The notes under the pieces were generated by a model. The model had not been told where the DNA came from. It was given only the letters and a program-made list of their open reading frames with translations, and searched no databases. The position numbers and the translations under genes are program-made. A stretch of DNA of 64,000 nucleotides from positions 1-64,000 of the forward strand of contig NZ_PPTT01000018.1 of NCBI RefSeq assembly GCF_003339815.1, in the 5' to 3' direction. Each line of letters opens with the position of its first letter. Position 1 is the first letter of the stretch. This DNA is from Eggerthella sinensis (lineage in GTDB: Bacteria; Actinomycetota; Coriobacteriia; Coriobacteriales; Eggerthellaceae). Positions 61,423 to 64,000 of this stretch are shown piece after piece.

Positions 61423-61922
61423 GCGCGGAGGGCGCCTTCTCCGACCTGTTCGCCGACGCTCCGAGCTCGGTGCGCGTCGACGGCGGCACGGTGGAGGTGC
61501 GCAAGCTGACGCGCAAGTTCGTGGACAGCGCCGCCTCCATCCCCGACGAGTCCACCGACGTGCTGTACTACACGCTGGCCGTGGGGCACCACACGGGCGT
61601 CATCGACTGCTTCGAGCGGGCGCTCAGCATGCCGGCGGACGTGTACGGGAAGATCGTGGCGCTCATGGACGACGAGGAGGCCCGCTTCAAGCTGGCCGGC
61701 GTGCTGCGCTTCGGCGAGATACAGATCGACAAGTCGCACGTGGGGCTGCTGCTTCCGGCGGCCCGTGCGGCGCTGTCGAACCTCGACGTGTTCGACGCCC
61801 CGGGCAAGACGGCCATGGCGTTGCAACCGCACGAGGTGGAGCCGTTCGTGGAGCTGGTGGACCTGCTGCTGGACGTGCGCGACGAGCCTTCGGTGTACCT
61901 CATGGTGAGGAGGGTGGCATGA
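61419..61922 (+). CDS. hyfJ: Formate hydrogenlyase maturation protein, HycH/HyfJ family
   Basis: The 167-residue soluble protein belongs to the HycH/HyfJ family: [22 protein letters not shown] (about 48-69, in two blocks) and [16 protein letters not shown] (about 101-116) are conserved features. The family is required for assembly of formate hydrogenlyase in E. coli, but its exact task is unclear. It overlaps both neighbours by four bases (ATGA at each end). The N-terminal 35 residues are extra relative to my memory of E. coli HycH. Confidence 0.85.
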   Translation: MSAEGAFSDLFADAPSSVRVDGGTVEVRKLTRKFVDSAASIPDESTDVLYYTLAVGHHTGVIDCFERALSMPADVYGKIVALMDDEEARFKLAGVLRFGEIQIDKSHVGLLLPAARAALSNLDVFDAPGKTAMALQPHEVEPFVELVDLLLDVRDEPSVYLMVRRVA

Positions 61923-62380
61923 GCGGCGTGGTGCTGACCGCCGGCAGCGTGCTGCGCGGCGACGACGCGGCGGGCCCGATGCTGGCGAAGCTGCTGGAGG
62001 AGCAGCCCGTCGAGGGCTGGTGCGTGGTGGACGGCGGGCAGACGCCCGAGGACGATCTCGCGGTGGTGCGCCGCGCCGCGCCCGACCGCATCCTGTTCGT
62101 GGACGCCGCGCAGATGGAGCTGAAGCCCGGCGAAATACGGCGTTTGCGTGCAGAAGATGTGGCGACGCAGTTTTTAATCACGACGCATTCGCTTCCCATC
62201 ACATTTCTGCTTGGCGAGCTCGACCGTATCTGCGACAATGTGACGTTTCTTGGCATTCAATTGCGCTCAACCGAATTCTTCGATCCGCTGTCGCCCGAGG
62301 TGCGCGCCGCCCTCGACGACGTGATGGGCTGCTTGCGGAACGGGGGCGATTTCACGCGCTATGCGGCCATGGGGGACTGA
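61919..62380 (+). CDS. hycI: Hydrogenase maturation protease
   Basis: The 153-residue endopeptidase removes the C-terminal extension of HyfG after nickel insertion. The metal-probing residues are D in RGDDAAGP (about 14-21), D in LFVDAAQ (about 59-65) and H in TTHSLP (about 87-92). It overlaps hyfJ by four bases and is therefore made together with its substrate. Local base composition dips near 62150-62280, where AT-rich codons appear, without any break in the frame. Confidence 0.92.
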   Translation: MSGVVLTAGSVLRGDDAAGPMLAKLLEEQPVEGWCVVDGGQTPEDDLAVVRRAAPDRILFVDAAQMELKPGEIRRLRAEDVATQFLITTHSLPITFLLGELDRICDNVTFLGIQLRSTEFFDPLSPEVRAALDDVMGCLRNGGDFTRYAAMGD

Positions 62381-62443
62381 CGGCCGGGTGCGTGCTTCCC
62401 GGTCGAGATCGGACAACAACATACGGTGAGGAAGGGATTCATT

Positions 62444-63277
62444 ATGGCAATGACACAAGAAGAGCTGTGCGCGCTCAAGCCCGATGCGCTGTCGCCGGCC
62501 GAGACCGAGGCGAAGGCCGAGGGCGTCGGCTGCACGAAGGCGGGCATGTCGAGCGGCAAGTGCTTCGTTTCGGCCATCCTGGCCGGCGCGTTCATCGCGT
62601 TCGGCGCGACGTTCTTCTGCCTGTTCCTGGGCGATACCACCATGCCGTTCGGCGTGCAGCGCCTCGTGGGCGGCATCTGCTTCTGCCTGGGCCTCGCGCT
62701 CGTGCTGTGCTGCGGCGCGGAGCTGTTCACGGGCAACGCCCTCATGCTGTGCGCGAAGGCGTCGGGCAAGATCTGCTGGGCGAAGCTGTTCAAGAACTGG
62801 GGCGTCGTGTGGGTGGGCAACCTCGTGGGTTCGCTCATCGCCGTGGCGCTCGTGTTCTTCGCGAACACCCAGGGCATGAACGGCGGCGCCGTGGGACAGG
62901 CGTTCGTCAGCGTGGCGGCGGGCAAGGTGGCGCTCGACATCGTGCCCATGTTCTTCAAGGCCATCCTCTGCAACATCTTCGTGTGCCTGGCCGTGTGGAT
63001 CGGCTTCTCCGCCCGTACGGTGACGGACAAGATCATCGGCATCCTGCTTCCCATCTCGGCCTTCGTCGCCATCGGCTTCGAGCACAGCGTTGCGAACATG
63101 TTCTTCTTGCCCATGGGCCTGCTGATGAACACGCTGGGCGTGGGCACGGCCGGTGCGGTGAGCCTGGGCGGCGTGGCGTTCAACCTCGTGGTGGTCACGT
63201 TGGGCAACATCGTGGGCGGCGGCCTGGTGGGACTTGCGTACTGGTTCATCTACCACAAGAAGCCCGAGTCGAAGTAG
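62444..63277 (+). CDS. focA: Formate/nitrite transporter family channel
   Basis: The 277-residue membrane protein has six hydrophobic segments and the FNT family motifs GAFIAFGATFFC (about 46-57), GLALVLCCGAELFTGNAL (about 84-101) and LCNIFVCLAVWIGFSA (about 174-189). It should form a pentameric channel for formate, delivering it to or releasing it from the FdhF-Hyf complex. GAGGAAGG lies nine bases before the ATG at 62444. E. coli also has a FocA homologue (FocB) at the end of its hyf operon. Confidence 0.93.
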   Translation: MAMTQEELCALKPDALSPAETEAKAEGVGCTKAGMSSGKCFVSAILAGAFIAFGATFFCLFLGDTTMPFGVQRLVGGICFCLGLALVLCCGAELFTGNALMLCAKASGKICWAKLFKNWGVVWVGNLVGSLIAVALVFFANTQGMNGGAVGQAFVSVAAGKVALDIVPMFFKAILCNIFVCLAVWIGFSARTVTDKIIGILLPISAFVAIGFEHSVANMFFLPMGLLMNTLGVGTAGAVSLGGVAFNLVVVTLGNIVGGGLVGLAYWFIYHKKPESK

Positions 63278-63283
63278 CGTGCC

Positions 63284-64000
63284 GTGGAAGCGTGTTTGAC
63301 GGCGTTGTGCGACGAGGTTGAAGAGGTGGGCGCGGCCTCGATGCGCGAGGTGGAGGCGCTGCTCGTCACCGAGGCCGGCTGCGCGCGGCGCACCGAGGTG
63401 GTGGCCGTGGAGATGCGGGCCGACGTGGCCGTGGACGGCGTCGCCTGGACGTCGGCGGCGCTGTCGCCGGGCGACTGGGAGGACTACGCTTTCGGCGCGG
63501 CGTTCGCGGGCGGGCTCATCGCGCGGGCCGACGAGGTCGCGGGCGTGGACGTGCGGGTGACCGACGATGCGGCGGCGCTCGACGTGCGGCTGCGGGTGCC
63601 GCGCGCCGAGCTGCCCCGCGCGGCGGGGGCCGTGCTGCCGGGCTGCGGCTTGGCCGGCGGGGTCGCGGAGGCGTGCGGTGCGCGTCCGCGGCCCGCACGC
63701 GCGCCGCTCGCGCCCGAGGCCGTGTGGCGCATGAGCCGCGCGCTGCTGCCCGCGCAGGGCATGCATCGGGCCACCGGCGCCACCCATGCCGCCGTGTTCG
63801 CCGACCGGACGGGCGCCCCCGTGCTCATGCGCGAGGACGTGGGGCGGCACAACGCGGTGGACAAGCTCGTGGGCGCCATGCTGCGCGCCGACGTGGACCC
63901 GGCGGACGGGTTCGCCTACCTGTCGAGCCGCTGCGCCCTCGAGCTCGTGGCGAAGCTGGCGCGGGCGGGCGTGCGCATCGTGGCGACGGTGTCGGCGCCG
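63284..64000 (+). CDS. fdhD: FdhD sulfurtransferase, truncated by window end
   Basis: At least 239 residues are visible; the gene runs off the right edge. FdhD transfers sulfur to the molybdenum cofactor of formate dehydrogenase. Family landmarks are MHRATGATHAAVF (about 165-177), REDVGRHNAVDKLVG (about 185-199) and the C-terminal VATVSAP. Where most FdhD proteins have CGxCG, this one reads GCGLAGG (about 123-129), so the second cysteine of the pair is an alanine. It directly follows focA; the GTG at 63284 is the earliest start, and TTG 63296 or GTG 63326 are alternatives, with no convincing ribosome-binding site. Confidence 0.85.
   Translation, partial: MEACLTALCDEVEEVGAASMREVEALLVTEAGCARRTEVVAVEMRADVAVDGVAWTSAALSPGDWEDYAFGAAFAGGLIARADEVAGVDVRVTDDAAALDVRLRVPRAELPRAAGAVLPGCGLAGGVAEACGARPRPARAPLAPEAVWRMSRALLPAQGMHRATGATHAAVFADRTGAPVLMREDVGRHNAVDKLVGAMLRADVDPADGFAYLSSRCALELVAKLARAGVRIVATVSAP

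Noticed and set aside
1-64000. CRISPR arrays, insertion sequences, rRNA genes, phage genes
   Set aside because: I scanned for regular short repeats, transposase or integrase motifs and rRNA-like sequence and saw none. The only RNA gene supported is selC.

Overview
The window is about 64 kb of GC-rich DNA and looks like an Eggerthellaceae-type actinobacterium (class Coriobacteriia). The grounds are the GC-rich codon use, a 12-TM LuxR regulator beside a Tat-exported flavoprotein reductase, and a bacterial selenocysteine system. The dissimilatory sulfite reductase genes point to Gordonibacter or a close relative. That genus call is an inference from remembered gene content, not a sequence match.

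Layout. (1) 1-13.6 kb is mostly housekeeping: a DUF4190/DUF4352 membrane protein, a small helix-turn-helix protein followed by a membrane Ser/Thr kinase, an APC amino acid permease, an orphan LytTR response regulator, a DUF2252 protein, a GH3 glycosidase, a CmpB-like membrane protein, a two-gene AmmeMemoRadiSam set, the selenocysteine tRNA gene selC, and a decayed aminoglycoside 6-adenylyltransferase. (2) 13.6-38.7 kb is a dissimilatory sulfite reduction island: a CysL-like LysR regulator; a divergent DsrM/DsrK-like pair; hemA-hemC-cobA/hemD-hemB-hemL for tetrapyrrole supply; ferredoxin-dsrA-dsrB; a YeiH-family exporter with three genes of unknown function; a precorrin-2 dehydrogenase/ferrochelatase on the minus strand; and dsrD, an RsbRD_N gene, dsrMKJOP, dsrC and a dsrN-like gene. 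(3) 38.8-47.9 kb holds an AraC/GyrI-like regulator, GNAT-selB-selA, a LuxR regulator plus flavoprotein reductase, and a RelB-type/PIN toxin-antitoxin pair. (4) 48-64 kb is a formate hydrogenlyase locus: an Fe-S protein, a selenocysteine formate dehydrogenase, a hyfABCDEFGHIJ-type hydrogenase-4 set, the maturation protease hycI, the formate channel focA, and fdhD running off the end.

How the parts fit. The hem genes run from glutamyl-tRNA to precorrin-2, and the minus-strand gene completes siroheme, the cofactor of DsrAB. DsrC carries the sulfur intermediate, and DsrMKJOP links it to the quinone pool. No sat, apr or qmo genes are present, so within this window the system can use sulfite but not sulfate. 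selC, selA and selB serve the in-frame UGA codon 140 of fdhF, which is followed by a SECIS hairpin with the GGUCU loop.

The most interesting regulatory signal is a 44-bp promoter block that occurs twice with identical internal spacing, upstream of ferredoxin-dsrAB and of dsrD-dsrMKJOP. Related -35 arms occur on both strands of the LysR/DsrMK-like intergenic region. I saw no insertion sequences, integrases, CRISPR arrays or rRNA genes.
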